NCBI GenBank assembly: GCA_964017195.1
Contig: OZ024896.1
Location: 27,627,430 to 27,691,429 of the forward strand
Direction of reading: 5' to 3'
Origin: Siderastrea radians
Lineage: Eukaryota > Cnidaria > Anthozoa > Scleractinia > Rhizangiidae
DNA: 64,000 nucleotides
The notes below the pieces were generated by a model. It was given only the letters and a program-made list of their open reading frames with translations. It did not search any database and was not told where the DNA came from. Below, one piece after another: positions 10,445 through 21,626 of this stretch (positions within the stretch are counted from its first letter, which is position 1; the number at the start of each line of letters is the position of its first letter). The translations under genes were made by a program, and so were the position numbers.

Positions 10445-13400
10445 ATGTCCAAGCTAGCTAAAGTTGTGAAACAACACGAACGAACCTGGGCGCAGCTGAA
10501 TCGGCGTTTAATCTCCATCCCGTTTGAATACGACAGTCTATTTTCGCCGCGTGTTTCAGAATTCGTCAAGCAGAAGGCTGCATCGTTAGGTTCCTGCCCC
10601 GGATATCTGGTTCCATGTCTTCTAACATCAACTGCTTATGTCATCTCCCAAAACTTCCTCGTTCGGAATGGATCGCAAGATATGCCTGTCAATTTGTTCA
10701 CGGTTTTTGTTAGTCCTCCCGGAACAGGAAAATCCCAAGCACTCAAAGAGGGAGCCCTACAACCGATGGTCGATGTGCGAGCTGAACGCGATTGGGCGAA
10801 CACCATCATCGAAAAATGTACTTCCTCTGCGTTAGTGAAGTCCATCGCCGATAATAAAAAGGCATTCATCGTATCCCCGGAGATGTTTGAGGTTCTCAAC
10901 AAGCTACTAAAATCTGATGAGGACAATGCAACAGGGGACCTTCAAGTTCTTTGCGAGCTTTTTTCAGGCGAAAGTTCTTCGTACCGTTTCGCAACTGAAC
11001 GCACACGTGAAATTCCCGCCAACGTACCCTTTTCCATTATCGGGTCGACACAAGTTCCATATGCCGCAAGACTAATCTGCCGCATGGATCAGGGCCATGG
11101 CCTTTTGGATCGATTCCTTTTCCTCTTTCCAGTCTGCCTGCGCCCATCAACCGCAGAAACAGAAATGGTCCGTGCCTGGTTTCAGTCTGAGGAAATGCCC
11201 CTGAAACAGGTCTCCGACATCTTTCTAGAAATGTACGACGCCCATGATCGCAACGCGCCTTCCCATTACACTTTTTCAGAGGAGAGTGCACAAAAACTGA
11301 CCGCGTTACAAGATGATTTTGTTCAGGAAGTCAACGATGCCATTAAAGCTGGAAACGTGCCGCCAAAATCAAAGAAAATAGACTTGTTGCAGCGTGTCGC
11401 CGTCTGCCTCCACGTGTTTGACTACACCACTTCAGAATTAATCGAAGGCCGACAACCAAGAACGCCAACCATCTTCAAACCTGGGGGTCTGGGGCTAGCT
11501 GTCATGGCGGTCGGTGCGTCTCTTTAACCGTCCAAGAAACTATGGCAGATTCGTGACACCGGAGATTTATTTGGTGCTGGTGTTGACTTGAATCGATCCC
11601 TGTTGACTTGCAAAAAACTGATTTACAATGAAAAAAGGCTTTTCAGACCTAAAAATGGCAAAAAACAAAGAAAAAGAAACGTGCACGTGGGTCAAGTTCG
11701 ACTGCCGAAGAAGATGTATCAGACGAAATGATCCTGGAAAAGCTGTCCAAGATTCACGAGGACATTAAAACATTAAAGGAGGAACTCAAAGGTGAAATTC
11801 AGGCAGTCAAATCAGAATTAAGCGAAGCAATGAAGTCGTTGAGCGCCGTATGGGAAGAGGTGCAATCACTTAAACAGAAAAACAAAGATTTACAAGACCA
11901 GTGCGATAGCACCACGAGAGAGAACAACAAACTAAACGAGGAGATCAGCACTCTTAAAAATCGTCTAATTAAACTGGAAGATTACTCTAGGCGAGAGAAT
12001 CTTCGTTTCTACAACATTCCAGAAAATCCTGGAGAGAGCAATGAGGAATGTTCGCGTAAAGTGATAGAAGTACTAACTGAACTCGGCGCCGTTCCAGACA
12101 ACATTATGCTTCATGCTATGCATCGAACAGGAAATCCAAATAATACAGCGTCCTCGAACAGCGCTGCAAACAACGAAGAGTCGACAGAGTCAAGAGAAGG
12201 GGCATCATGTCCTCCACGACCACGTCCAATTTTAGTCCGTTTCGTTTCAAGAATGGATAGCGATTGGATTTGGGAAAACACGAAGAAGCTAATGAACAGT
12301 TCTCGCTTCTCCTCGGTGTTTATTGACAAAGACCTTTCCCCGGAATCAGCAAAACAACGCGGGAAGCTCCGCGCCGCATATAAGAAAGCCAAGGAACTGG
12401 ACATCGGAAGAGTATTCATAAAAGGTAAAAATTTGACAGTAAATAGTACCGTTTATTCAGTGGACAACTTACCGGGCTATCTTTTGCCACAGAAAAATGT
12501 CAGTGATTAGCTAACATGCAAGCTTATCCTTAAAATTTATTAGTCTTAGTACCAATTTATGGTTTTTGTTTTTCTTTTCAAGAATTTTAATATTGCTAGT
12601 GTAGGATTCAGTATTCGCGTAATGATTATCATACATATTTATATTTTTTTTTCGCGGTTAGCTTCGTTTTGCTTGTTTAAACAACTTTGCTAAAATTTAC
12701 GTGTTAAAACTCCTTCGCCAGCCCAAAGCGCATAAATTTACTTGCCATAGTTTGAATGTTTCTCAAAACAATAGTCCCGAGCCCCTGAGGTCGCACTAAA
12801 GGTGTGAATCTTGCGAACCTTTTTTAACAACTACGGTAGATTTCTTTCTCCGGCCTTAAGATCTGTATAAAATGCTCCCTTTATATGTATATCGCTGCTT
12901 AGTTGCAAGGGGCATGCTTAATTGTTTAAGTTCAATTATATGTTTAATTTTTCTTTACTTTCTTACTTGTGCTTTAATATTTCTTTTCATTCCCTTCACT
13001 GGTGGAGTTTTCTTGCAGTTTTCTCACATTTTTCGACCCTTTCACACTTGTTTGAACGAATGGTTATTTCCTTTTATACATAGCTCACTACGCAGCTTTT
13101 CCCACCGGCCTATATTCCTTTCGTTCTCGCAGCATGGTGTGTAGAAATATTAATTTTAAACTTGTATCCCTAAACGTCCGAGGGATTCGCTCCTTTGAGA
13201 AGCGAAAGGCCGTATTTAATTGGCTTCACAAATCTCAGGCCGATACATGTTTTTTACAAGAGACCTACAGTACTCCAGAAGTAGTTAACATATGGAAAAA
13301 ACAATGGAAGGGCGATACCTTTTTCTCGCATGGTAGTTGTCACAGTAAAGGTATAATGATTCTCGTGAAGGAACATTTAGATTTCAAGCTAATTTCGTCA

Positions 13401-16400
13401 AAGATTGATCCATTAGGCCGTTACATTTTTTTGGAAGTTGAGATCCAAGATTCGCCTTTCGTCATTCTGAATATTTATGCTCCTAATAAATGTGCGGAAC
13501 AATGTGTTTTTTTAGCAAATTATCGGAAGAACTTAAAGATTTTGTCACAGATGAAGACAAGTCCGTTGTCATTGGAGGGGATTTTAACGTCATTCTTGAT
13601 CCAGACCTAGATGGGCGAGGCGGAAATAAAAAGAGAAAGGATTCTGTGCGATATGTGGAAGATATGATTATCGAACATGATCTAGTAGATATATGGCGTA
13701 TCCGTAATCCCACTGACACGCGATTCACTTGGCGTCAAAAATCGCCGCTGATACAAAGACGCTTAGATTACTGGCTAATCAGCAACGACTTACAAGAAGA
13801 TGTTGAGTCAGTAGAAATAATAACCGCAATTAAATCGGATCACTCCGCCATTGCACTGTCAATTAGCGGCCTTGATGAAAACGAACGGGGACCAAGTTTT
13901 TGGAAATTTAACTCTACTCTTATTAATGACCAATAGTACTGTAACCTTCTCCGCTCGGAATATAAAAACTGGTTAGAAGAATTTAAAGAAGTTAATGATA
14001 AACGAGTCCTATGGGACCTAATTAAATCTATAGTAAAGCCAAGGCTCGTAAAAAGAGAAAAAGTAAAGCATCTAGAAGAAAGTCTAAGAGACTGCACTAC
14101 TAAATGCGGTAACAACCCTTCTAAAGAAAACTTAGATGAGCTAGAATGCCTACAAGCAGAATACGACCAGTTGTACGATTACATCACACAAGGGGCTATT
14201 ATTCGCTCTCGTGCAACCTGGTACGAGCTGGGTGAAAAAAAACAACAAATATTTCTTGAATTTAGAAAAATCAAACAAGAAGAAGAGCAGTGTCCGTAAA
14301 ATATTTACCAGGGATGGAAAACTAACTAACAACCCCAAAAAGATTATGGATGAGCTGGAATCATTTTATGCTGACCTTTACGATGGTAGCAGTTGCCCAT
14401 CAGATTCAGCCACCTCCATGTTTTTAGATAACTCTAGGGGATTTCCAGCATTAGCTGATGACTCGAGGAAAATTTGTGAAGGGAAATTAGGATACAGTGA
14501 ATGTTTCAGTGTGTTGTTAGCAGATTCAACTTTGGGCTTGAAATCAAGAGCTTCAACCGTGTGACTAGGGATGGAAAGAAACAGATGGTACTCTAATTCC
14601 GGTAATGACCGACAAACCACCTGCACCGGAAACTCTCCTCCGAGTTATCAGATGTTACTGCAAGGTGGACTGTAACATGGCTCGATGCAGTTGCAGAAAG
14701 CACGGACTTGACTGTTCACCTGCCTGTGGAGAGTGTCATGGAAGTGTTTGTTTCAATCCACGTTCTGACAGATCCAGATAGCGATACAGAGGACGTCGGG
14801 TCAAATGCCTTATTGCTTAACTTCAGTACTGTTAACTTAAAAAGGTACCGATAGATAATCAGGTGATGCTATATGTTTGAGACATTAATTTAAAGTTACA
14901 AGCAAATGAGGATAACTTTGAAAACTGTTCAGCCCAACAGCATTTCACAAACATATATCGCAATCCGTTTCAATCTTCTTCACTTTTAGCCATCCGTGCC
15001 TTCTTTTGTATTTGCTGTATTATATTTCACAGAATTTGATCGACATTTCCCATGCATGAATTTGGCTAAAATCCGTTACACAGTTCCTTTAAACACTTTT
15101 TTGTTGAATATTTGTTGGAAAACGGTCCATGATAGAACCTAAATGTACACTTTACTTTACCGTCCTTTGTTTTTACATGTTAAGTGAAACTAAAAGTGGT
15201 AAATGTCTTGATGGGACAGTTTTCAGTGGCTAATTAGCATAAAAACATGACAGTCGTCAACACGTGGATTTTTTTCGTATTTCCCATGAGTTGATTTTTG
15301 TTGACTTTTAGTATGTTAACATACATGCCTCAAAAGCAAACAATGTAAAAATAAAAATTGTTGCAAGCATTTTCACCTCCTGGCATAACTTTATTGGACT
15401 ATAAGGAAATGTCATGGAAGCTTACCCTCATTGAGAGGTTTTATTGCCAGGATAAGACGTGTTTATAACATCGAACTCCATATTGCGAGGGAGAGGAATA
15501 AACTCACTACTCATTTTAAAAAATGGGAAAATTTGGTAGCTGTCATGAACACTCAGTAGAAAATAACCTTGTTATATCTAGTTGGTCTTCTTCACTTTTA
15601 GTTAACAACTATTTGCTTTGTATTTAATTTTTTCGTAACGTGTACAGTAATCAAGCTATTGTAAGTAATATATTGTAAGTACTGTAACGTGTATTGTAAG
15701 TAAGTTACTGTAAGTAATGTATTGTAAGTACTGTAACGCTTTTTGTAAGTTAAGTGACTGTACGTAATGTATCCTAAGTACTGTATTGTGTTGTTGCAAA
15801 AAAAAAGTGTTGGCTTTCCGTCAGTTGACAACTCAAAAAAAAAAAAAGAACGCCGCCCCAATCTATTTCTCTGCAAACGCTGAACCGGGCTCAACAGTTT
15901 GTGGATTATGCGGAGACGCAGAAGCACATTGTTATGGAGGTCAGTCCCATTATTTTTTGTTTCTTTTACTCCGGTCCCAAAAAGTTGGGGTAAAGGGTAT
16001 TACATTTTGTTAGCACACGCAGCAACGTTGAAGCGACCATTTAGGGAACTGAAAATAACTGTTATATCGCAAAATAACTTGCTATGAGATCGTTTCGCCA
16101 ACGGCATTTTTTGGGGTTTGCTCAAGTCTTAAAATTGAACAGGAAATGCAAGAAATATTACTTTCTCGTTCTTAAAGCATTTTACCCTACTAAAAGAAAA
16201 TGCAATATATATTATTTCTCGTACTTCAAGCACAGTTGCATCCAACCAACCACCCGTACACTAAACGACCCAGAGGCGAAACTACCTTAATTCCAAATTT
16301 CAATTTATCAATTTCCAATTCTGTTCTTTTGTAATGCTTTTCATAGGTGTTAGCGTCCCTCGTTAAATCAAGTATTGACAATGAAGTGGAACAGCCCCAA

Positions 16401-16757
16401 GAGGTGAATATTAAACGCGCTCTACTGCTTTTCCCGGGAAAAGTGATCCTGTACCGAGGCTACCGCCAAGCGACTTCAAGAGACGTGCGCAACATCACTG
16501 CCGCTGAATTCAAGGCCGTTGGGGAGTCACTTCACACATATGGCAGAGTTGTCACAATGCGCCTCCGAAGGCAATCTAAAGATTCAGTGGTTTTCATCAA
16601 AAATCAGCCAGCAGAAATCCAAGACTTTGTATCAGAATTCTGCTCCATCGAAGAATACACCGAAAAGTTTGACTGCCCACTGCATCCGACGGTCACGGAA
16701 AATGTTAAGAGCGCACTTCAAAGCAACGGACATGTGTCCCGTGCATTTTTTAACTAA
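10445..16757 (+). CDS. DUF3987-type P-loop ATPase/helicase-like protein, three exons
   Basis: Proposed coding exons are 10445-11509, 15898-15939 and 16347-16757, all phase 0, giving about 505 residues. Exon 1 has a Walker A loop PPGTGKS at residues 91-97. It also has a hydrophobic strand ending in an acidic residue (KKAFIVSPEM, 139-147), a sensor-like FSIIGSTQ (196-203) and GLLDRFLF with a likely arginine finger (223). That order matches the DUF3987 family, known mostly from bacteria and phages and of unknown biochemical role. The 42-nt middle exon (FVDYAETQKHIVME, acceptor CAACAG, donor gtcagt) and last exon (VLASLVKSS..., acceptor TTTTCATAG) are my inference; the donor GCG|gtcggt is weak. 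Without splicing the frame stops at 11527. AATAAA lies at 17105. Intron 1 holds an L1-like fragment in sense orientation. Confidence 0.65.
11655..12510 (+). CDS. L1-like ORF1 protein (Transposase_22 type)
   Basis: The open frame at 11728-12510 (260 aa) has a long coiled coil at residues 1-85 (heptads such as KIHEDIKTLKEELKGEIQAV). It is followed by RRENLRFYNIPE and an RRM/CTD region ending in GKNLTVNSTVYSVDNLPGY, the layout of L1-type ORF1 RNA-binding chaperones. The likely native ATG is at 11655 (MAKNKEKE), separated from the frame by a one-base shift in an A-rich run near 11675. The protein would coat its own RNA in the retrotransposition particle. It lies in the first intron of the DUF3987 gene, same strand. 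Confidence 0.8.
13134..14520 (+). pseudogene. L1-like ORF2, endonuclease half only
   Basis: An APE-type endonuclease is clear: VSLNVRGI, FLQETYS, ILNIYAPNK, then after a one-base loss in a T run near 13510, VIGGDFNVILDPDLDGRGG and SDHSAI. A stop at 13934 and another frameshift near 14230 interrupt the linker, which continues with NKYFLNLEKSNKKKSSVRKI and ESFYADLYDG. The match ends near 14520 (ICEGKLGYSECF), just before the reverse transcriptase should begin. Loss of the 3' half is unusual, since L1 copies are normally 5'-truncated, so a later deletion or recombination is likely. Confidence 0.8.
14569..14781 (+). pseudogene. Cysteine-rich CXC-like C-terminal fragment
   Basis: This short frame reads GWKETDGTLIPVMTDKPPAP, then ETLLRVIRC, then a dense Cys cluster (CYCKVDCNMARCSCRKHGL, DCSPACGECHGSVC). 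It stops at 14779-14781. Regularly spaced Cys with CxCxxxGLxC resembles the CXC tails found at the C-termini of some invertebrate mobile-element proteins. There is an in-frame stop directly before the GW, so it is a fragment. It starts about 50 bp after the L1 remnant ends. Confidence 0.5.
14782..15640. other. Intron-like AT-rich DNA, no gene seen
   Basis: Falls in the inferred first intron of the DUF3987 gene. No coding match or clear repeat boundary was recognised. Confidence 0.4.
15645..15790. repeat. Tandem repeat TATTGTAAGTACTGTAACG
   Basis: About three degenerate copies of a ~45-bp unit built from TATTGTAAGTA and CTGTAACG words. It lies just upstream of the small middle exon inferred for the DUF3987 gene. 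Confidence 0.65.
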
Positions 16758-17126
16758 CAAAACATTGATTTGACTGTACGCCTTGTTCATTTCTTCCATA
16801 TAAAACGGAAACAATCATAAATATTTTCCAAGTGGATTTCACTTCCCTGAAACGGCGAGTTGTCAATCAACTTCAATTTTATATGTATTCCATCAATTTA
16901 AGATGGTCACGAAAGCAAAGATATCTATTTCCCTAACTTTATATAATAATCGGGCAACTCCGTGAGCCACGTGAAGTATCAAGAACTTTTTATTCTCTTT
17001 ATTTGTAAAGCTTCAGAGCAGAGTTCATGTTTCCACTACATTTCACGCTTGAATTATATATTTGCATTATTACTGACTGTGTTACTTGTACCGCGTTGAC
17101 AAACAATAAAACTTCACTTATTGCAT

Positions 17127-17420
17127 ACCATACCGACTGCGTACCGCGTACCGCGTAGGCAAGAAATTATGCTTTCTTGTCCCCTACCATTCGGACTGCG
17201 GACCGCGTACCGCGTAGGCAAGAAATTATGCTGTCTTGTCTTCTGGAATTCACACTGCGTACCGCGTACCGCGTAGGCACAAAATTATGCTCTCTTGTCC
17301 TCTAGCATTCGGACTGCGTACCGCGTACCGCGTAGGCAACAAATTATGCTGTCTTGTTTTCTAGAATTCGGACTGCGTACCGCGTAGGCACGAAATTATG
17401 CTCTCTTGTCCTCTTGTCCA
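17127..17420. repeat. 59-bp tandem array with GCGTACCGCGTACCGCGTAGG
   Basis: Five units of about 59 bp, each holding CTGCGTACCGCGTACCGCG, TAGGCA and AAATTATGCT.TCTTGT. The motif TACGCGGTACGC occurs in the opposite orientation at 7285 and 7405, so the array is part of the right end of the large element. Confidence 0.8.
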
Positions 17421-17539
17421 CTTAAATTTGACTTCAGTTAATTTAACTTTTTCTCTTCAATCATTCTTGAATTGACTGCGTACCGCGTACCGCCTTTTCT
17501 CCTAAGACACTCGAAATGGCAGGGTATTCAGAACTGAAG

Positions 17540-18450
17540 GAGTAATACACGATAATCTCTCAATTGTCCCTGTTTTCTCCCGCGAAAGCTACTCGCCATA
17601 AAAATTCCCTTGGTACATGTAACCTTATTTACCCAGGTAAATAAAAACACCAGCTATCTTACCAAGGGAAAATTATACTGGGAAAATCATGTTTACCTAG
17701 GGTGGTGTAACCACGGCTGCTATATCCCAAAAAAACACTTGCGTTCATTGTCTAACCCTTACTTAACTGCCGTTAACTTATAGTAGACGGCAGTGGCAGG
17801 AAAGGACTCAGTACTTACCTTCTTACAAGGACATAAAAACAACTGACAGATTCTGGACGCAGATATAGGTGTTTAAAAACGCTTAGGGAGATCGATAGAT
17901 AGCTTATCAATGGCTCTGCGAAGTTCTTACGTTAGCAGCTCTTAGTCTGCGAACACAGCCGCCTCTCAACTCAACGCGCTAAAAATAACGGTTGATTTGA
18001 AAGCTAAGAATTGAGAAGTGTACGAAACATGAACTCGAACTGCACTCTTTTCACTCAAAATAACAACAGAACAAAAACTCATGTGCAGCAAACACTGAAA
18101 TGGTTACATTATAACCAGCATCGGTGCATATACACTCATCAGTAAGTAAGGGGGAGTACAAGCCTGTCGGCGAGTCAAACAATTCAATACTGACTCGTCG
18201 CTAAATTTCTTGTCAATGCCAGATATTCCCAGCCAGCACCATATGGCCTGATGAGCTGGTTACCTTGGCCATTTTGGAATAACCAGAGTTTCCAATGTAT
18301 AAAATGTATATCTTCACATTGTTACTGCTAGTATAAGTGGACGTTTCAGACATAACCGGGACTACTTTTTTGAAGCGCTCAACGTCGAATTGATCTGAAG
18401 TTTTCAGATTTATCTTGCAACGCAACGCAGTTTGAAACCGACCTTATTTG
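17540..18450. other. No gene seen
   Basis: Contains a solo arm of the GGTTAGACAATGAACG family at 17715-17757 (inverted). Otherwise no supported coding or RNA feature. Confidence 0.4.
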
Positions 18451-18695
18451 GCTTAACTGCAGAATACCCTGCCACATCAACTGTTTTTTATGTCGGTGCC
18501 TACGCGGTACGCAGAAACTGATTTAAAATATTCTATTTGTCCACGCGGTCGTCTGAGAAAGTCAACTGGAAAGTGACAGCAATATATGTTTCTCTCGTTC
18601 TCAAGGCGCGTTGCCTGAGCGAAAGTGATAGCAATATATGTTTCTCTCGTTCTAAAAGCGTATCGCCCTTTGACTGCGTACCGCGTAGCTAAGAA
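18451..18695. mobile_element. Deleted derivative of the large 7.2-17.5 kb element
   Basis: Starts with the same left end (GGCTTAACTGCAGAATACCC) and continues through TGCCTACGCGGTACGCAGAA and ACTGATTTAAAATATT, in the same orientation as at 7235. It then jumps to two copies of the 50-bp GAGCGAAAGTGA...ATATATGTTTCTCTCG repeat and ends in ACTGCGTACCGCGTAG, the inverted subterminal motif. It looks like an internally deleted, non-autonomous copy. Confidence 0.65.
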
Positions 18696-19670
18696 GCCGT
18701 GAATTATTTGAACTACAAGAGAACAAAAATGATGGTTGTTGCTGGAGTAATGTTTGTGGTTTGACATTGCTTGTTCCTAAACAGTATCGCAAACGAAATG
18801 ATGTGGAGTCTAAAACTTACCTCAACTTTCGTCCTAGAAGTGCTGTGGCCGTAGATGAAGGGAAATTGAAACAAGGTAGTAATATACTTCTGGACATAAG
18901 AGGTTTCAATTAATCCCATTTAAGCCAAGTTTGACTCAAATTGTTTGCATACGTAATGCGGCAGAAAAATATGGAGTGTTAGTGTTTTGCAGCCAATCCC
19001 TAGAGATTGAAATGACAATGGCGTTGCTGTCATGTTGGTGAACCAATAACAAAGGGATAAAATGAACGTTTTGTTAGAGCTCCTGGCAACACAGCCGAAT
19101 TGCCAGGAAACGTTTAGCTTGCGTGCAAGCATTTCCGTAGGCTATTGCGTGCGTTTGAATCATTTTTTGCTTTTTGGTCGCGCCGAAATTAGGGCTCCAT
19201 TTTTCCCTTCGCCCCAATTTTCGGCCCAACCAGTAATGCTTCAAAGAACACCTTCGGAAACGCTTCTTACGCCGGCTAGGAATCTTTGACGTTTACTTGT
19301 TACAGACCAGTGTTTAGGCGAAGTTTACACCAGAGCAAAACTTACCGGATCCCTGTGACGAATCCCCCCGGTCGGTCACTTTTGGTACCGGATTCGCGAT
19401 CGTGTTTACACACAAAGAGAGGAATCAAGGATTCGAAACTACCCGGATTGTGCCACGAATCCGAATACTTAAGACCGTTAAAAAAGTGAATACTGTGTAC
19501 TTAAATCCCTATAAATCTGGAATGTTTTATTGGGTGAACAGGTTTCACACTTGTCTAGTGCTTTTTACGGCATTCAAGTCATGAAGTCTTTTATTTTAAA
19601 ATTTTGCAATAGAAGCGGATTTCACCTTGACGAATTTAAGTCTGTTGGCGTCTCTTTCAGTCTTAGACAG
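18696..19670. other. No gene seen
   Basis: The open frames here have no recognisable domain. Several GTTTACAC and GGATTCG words between 19310 and 19460 suggest a decayed repeat, but I cannot define ends. Confidence 0.35.
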
Positions 19671-19880
19671 CCCTGTTTACATGAGTGATCATGATTTCAC
19701 CCCGGGATGAGTTTCATCTCGGGATGACTTTTATCTCATCCCGGGATGACTTTCATCTCGGTGTCTGGTTATTTACCTGTAAGTGTTTGCCCCGGGATTA
19801 TTTGATCCCGGTGCTGAAGACCGGGATGAAATCATCTCGGGGTGAAATCACTCATGTAAACACAAGTAAACAGGGCCTAA
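19671..19880. mobile_element. TIR element with CCCGGGATGA repeats
   Basis: Left end CCCTGTTTACATGAGTGATC, right end TCACTCATGTAAACACAAG then TAAACAGGG. The interior has repeated ATTTCACCCCGGGATGA and TCATCTCGGGATGA words in both orientations. The TIR start CCTGTTTACA resembles the element at 1304, so they may belong to related families. No coding sequence. Confidence 0.75.
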
Positions 19881-19889
19881 AGGAGAAGT

Positions 19890-20035
19890 TTTTTAAATTA
19901 AATTAAATTAAATTTAATTTAATTTTAATTATACTTTATACCAACTGTACAGTAACATAATAAAGGAGTAAAATAAATAAATAAATAAATAAAGTAAATA
20001 AATAAGTAAATAAATAAATAAAAGTACAGTAGGTA
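19890..20035. repeat. AT-rich microsatellites (AATTA)n and (AAAT)n
   Basis: Runs of AAATT and then AAATA/AAGTA units. A shorter run recurs at 20190-20205. Confidence 0.85.
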
Positions 20036-20639
20036 AAGGAAAGCAATAGGGGGAAACTGAATTCCCATATAAAAACTGCTCTCCTAACTAAAAGATAACT
20101 ACTAATATTTACAAGATTATGCAAAAAATATAAAATTATAATAACGTGTAATAACAGAAAAAATGTGACAAAATAGTTAATTTAAAAAATGAAATAAATA
20201 AATAAATCTAGTATAATAAGGGAAAAAGTATCTAACTGCGTAAAAATTAAATAATCTACCCGGCTTTGCTTATTTAGACTTTTGGTCAGAAACCGAACAT
20301 TTTTTTCACATTTTGGTGCATACTGAGTCGCTCTATGAAGCAATCACTTATCTCCGTGTTCATGGTGTAGTGTAGTGTAAAACCAGGGCGGGAATAGGTT
20401 GGGCGACGAAACGAGCGAGCGGGTCCCAGCAAAAAGGTGTGATGCAGTGGACTGGACTCAATTTTCGTTTAACAACTGAAGTTTTTGCAAAGTTTTTGCA
20501 AGACGTGGAGTTTTGAGGAATTGATGGAGTGAAAGGCTTGTGAGCGTGGTGAAAAACTTTGGAAGTTTCCTTGGAGACTGAAGTCGAACCAGCGGTACAA
20601 AAGAGGCTGTGAAGACAAACACGGCTATGTATGGAGTTG

Positions 20640-21620
20640 AGAGTCACGATTTAGCAGTAGCGATATAGAAATTGGCTCAACCGCACGAAATTCTTCCTAC
20701 GACCACAAGAATAAGGTCGGTATTTTCATTCCTTTCTTGTTTCGAAAATATATGAGTGCATGTTGTTCAGGACGCCAGCAGAGAAATTCTTCTCTCAGAA
20801 GTCACGCTTGTGGAAAAGAAGACGAGGTTTTTATTTTAATGGGTTTGTTTATTTTGTTGTTTTGGTGGTTTCTTTAGTTTTCACAATATGACAATAGACT
20901 TGAATTATTTGCTAGAACGTTGAATAAATAAAACACTTTCTTTCTTTGAACACTTTCGTTCTCCTACTTGTCTTATAGCCAGATTATAAAGTTGACATTT
21001 TGAAGCACGTTTATTTTCTCGTCTAAAACAGTTGTTTCGTCGATCATATTAAAAAATTGTATCGACACAAAACTCAATGTTATGTCTCAACGGTGTCGAA
21101 TTCAGTAACCTAAAATAAATAAACTCGTTCTTGTATTGAAATCGGAAAGAAAGGAGTAAAACCATGTTTTATTTGCAATGAATAAAAGAGGAAGACTCGA
21201 GCAGTTGATTTCAAAGGCGGCGGTGCCTGGCTTTTGCACATCCTGGTTTTGTTGGCTGTTAGTCCAGTTTAAGACTTAATGTCTGATTGTCTTTTTCGCC
21301 TGTTACAAACTTCAATAAGAGACAAATCCAGGAATGTTTTTCCGCTTGACTTTTTAATTCATAGAACTAATTGGCCAAGATACCACCGACAAAAATGCTG
21401 CGCGTAAACAAATCAATCACGTGCACGCTGCTAAATAAAAGAGGTACTCCCTGGCCTGATTAAAATTTCTGAGCACTGATTTTCAGCAACTTTGTCATTT
21501 TTAAACGGCAAGATAAGCATAGTAGGCAACAGCTACATCGGATTGGAGGCTTACAGGCCACCGTAAAGTTCACATTAGAGGATGGCAGTAGTTAAATAAT
21601 TCATCCAAGGAATAAGGATA
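20640..21620. other. No gene seen
   Basis: AT-rich, with no supported coding or RNA feature and no clear repeat ends. Confidence 0.35.
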
Positions 21621-21626
21621 AAACCG

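Larger units (their letters stand above)
7235..17538. mobile_element. Candidate ~10-kb DNA transposon: IS1595-type transposase plus DUF3987 ATPase
   Basis: The left end reads CTTAACTGCAGAATACCCTG followed by CCA. It is matched in inverted orientation near 17511-17538 (TGGCAGGGTATTCAGAACTG). Both ends carry subterminal copies of TACGCGGTACGC: two sites at left (7285, 7405) and five 59-bp units at right (17127-17420). Inside are an ISXO2-like transposase pseudogene (minus), a three-exon DUF3987 ATPase gene (plus), an L1-like fragment and a TA-flanked MITE. A derivative bearing the same left end lies at 18451-18695. I found no convincing target-site duplication, so the boundaries are inferred from the inverted ends. 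The alternative is two unrelated neighbours bracketed by copies of one repeat. Confidence 0.5.

Noticed and set aside
11510..11527. DUF3987 protein ending at the stop at 11525-11527
   Set aside because: The frame after GCG at 11509 has no family-like sequence, while in-phase candidate exons lie downstream; kept as an alternative only.
13483..13728. Minus-strand frames opposite the L1 endonuclease, and 12111-12419
   Set aside because: Antisense shadows of the L1 coding frames without domains of their own.
17127..17420. Regular 59-bp array as a CRISPR-like array
   Set aside because: The whole unit is repeated, with no unique spacers, in a eukaryotic transposon context.
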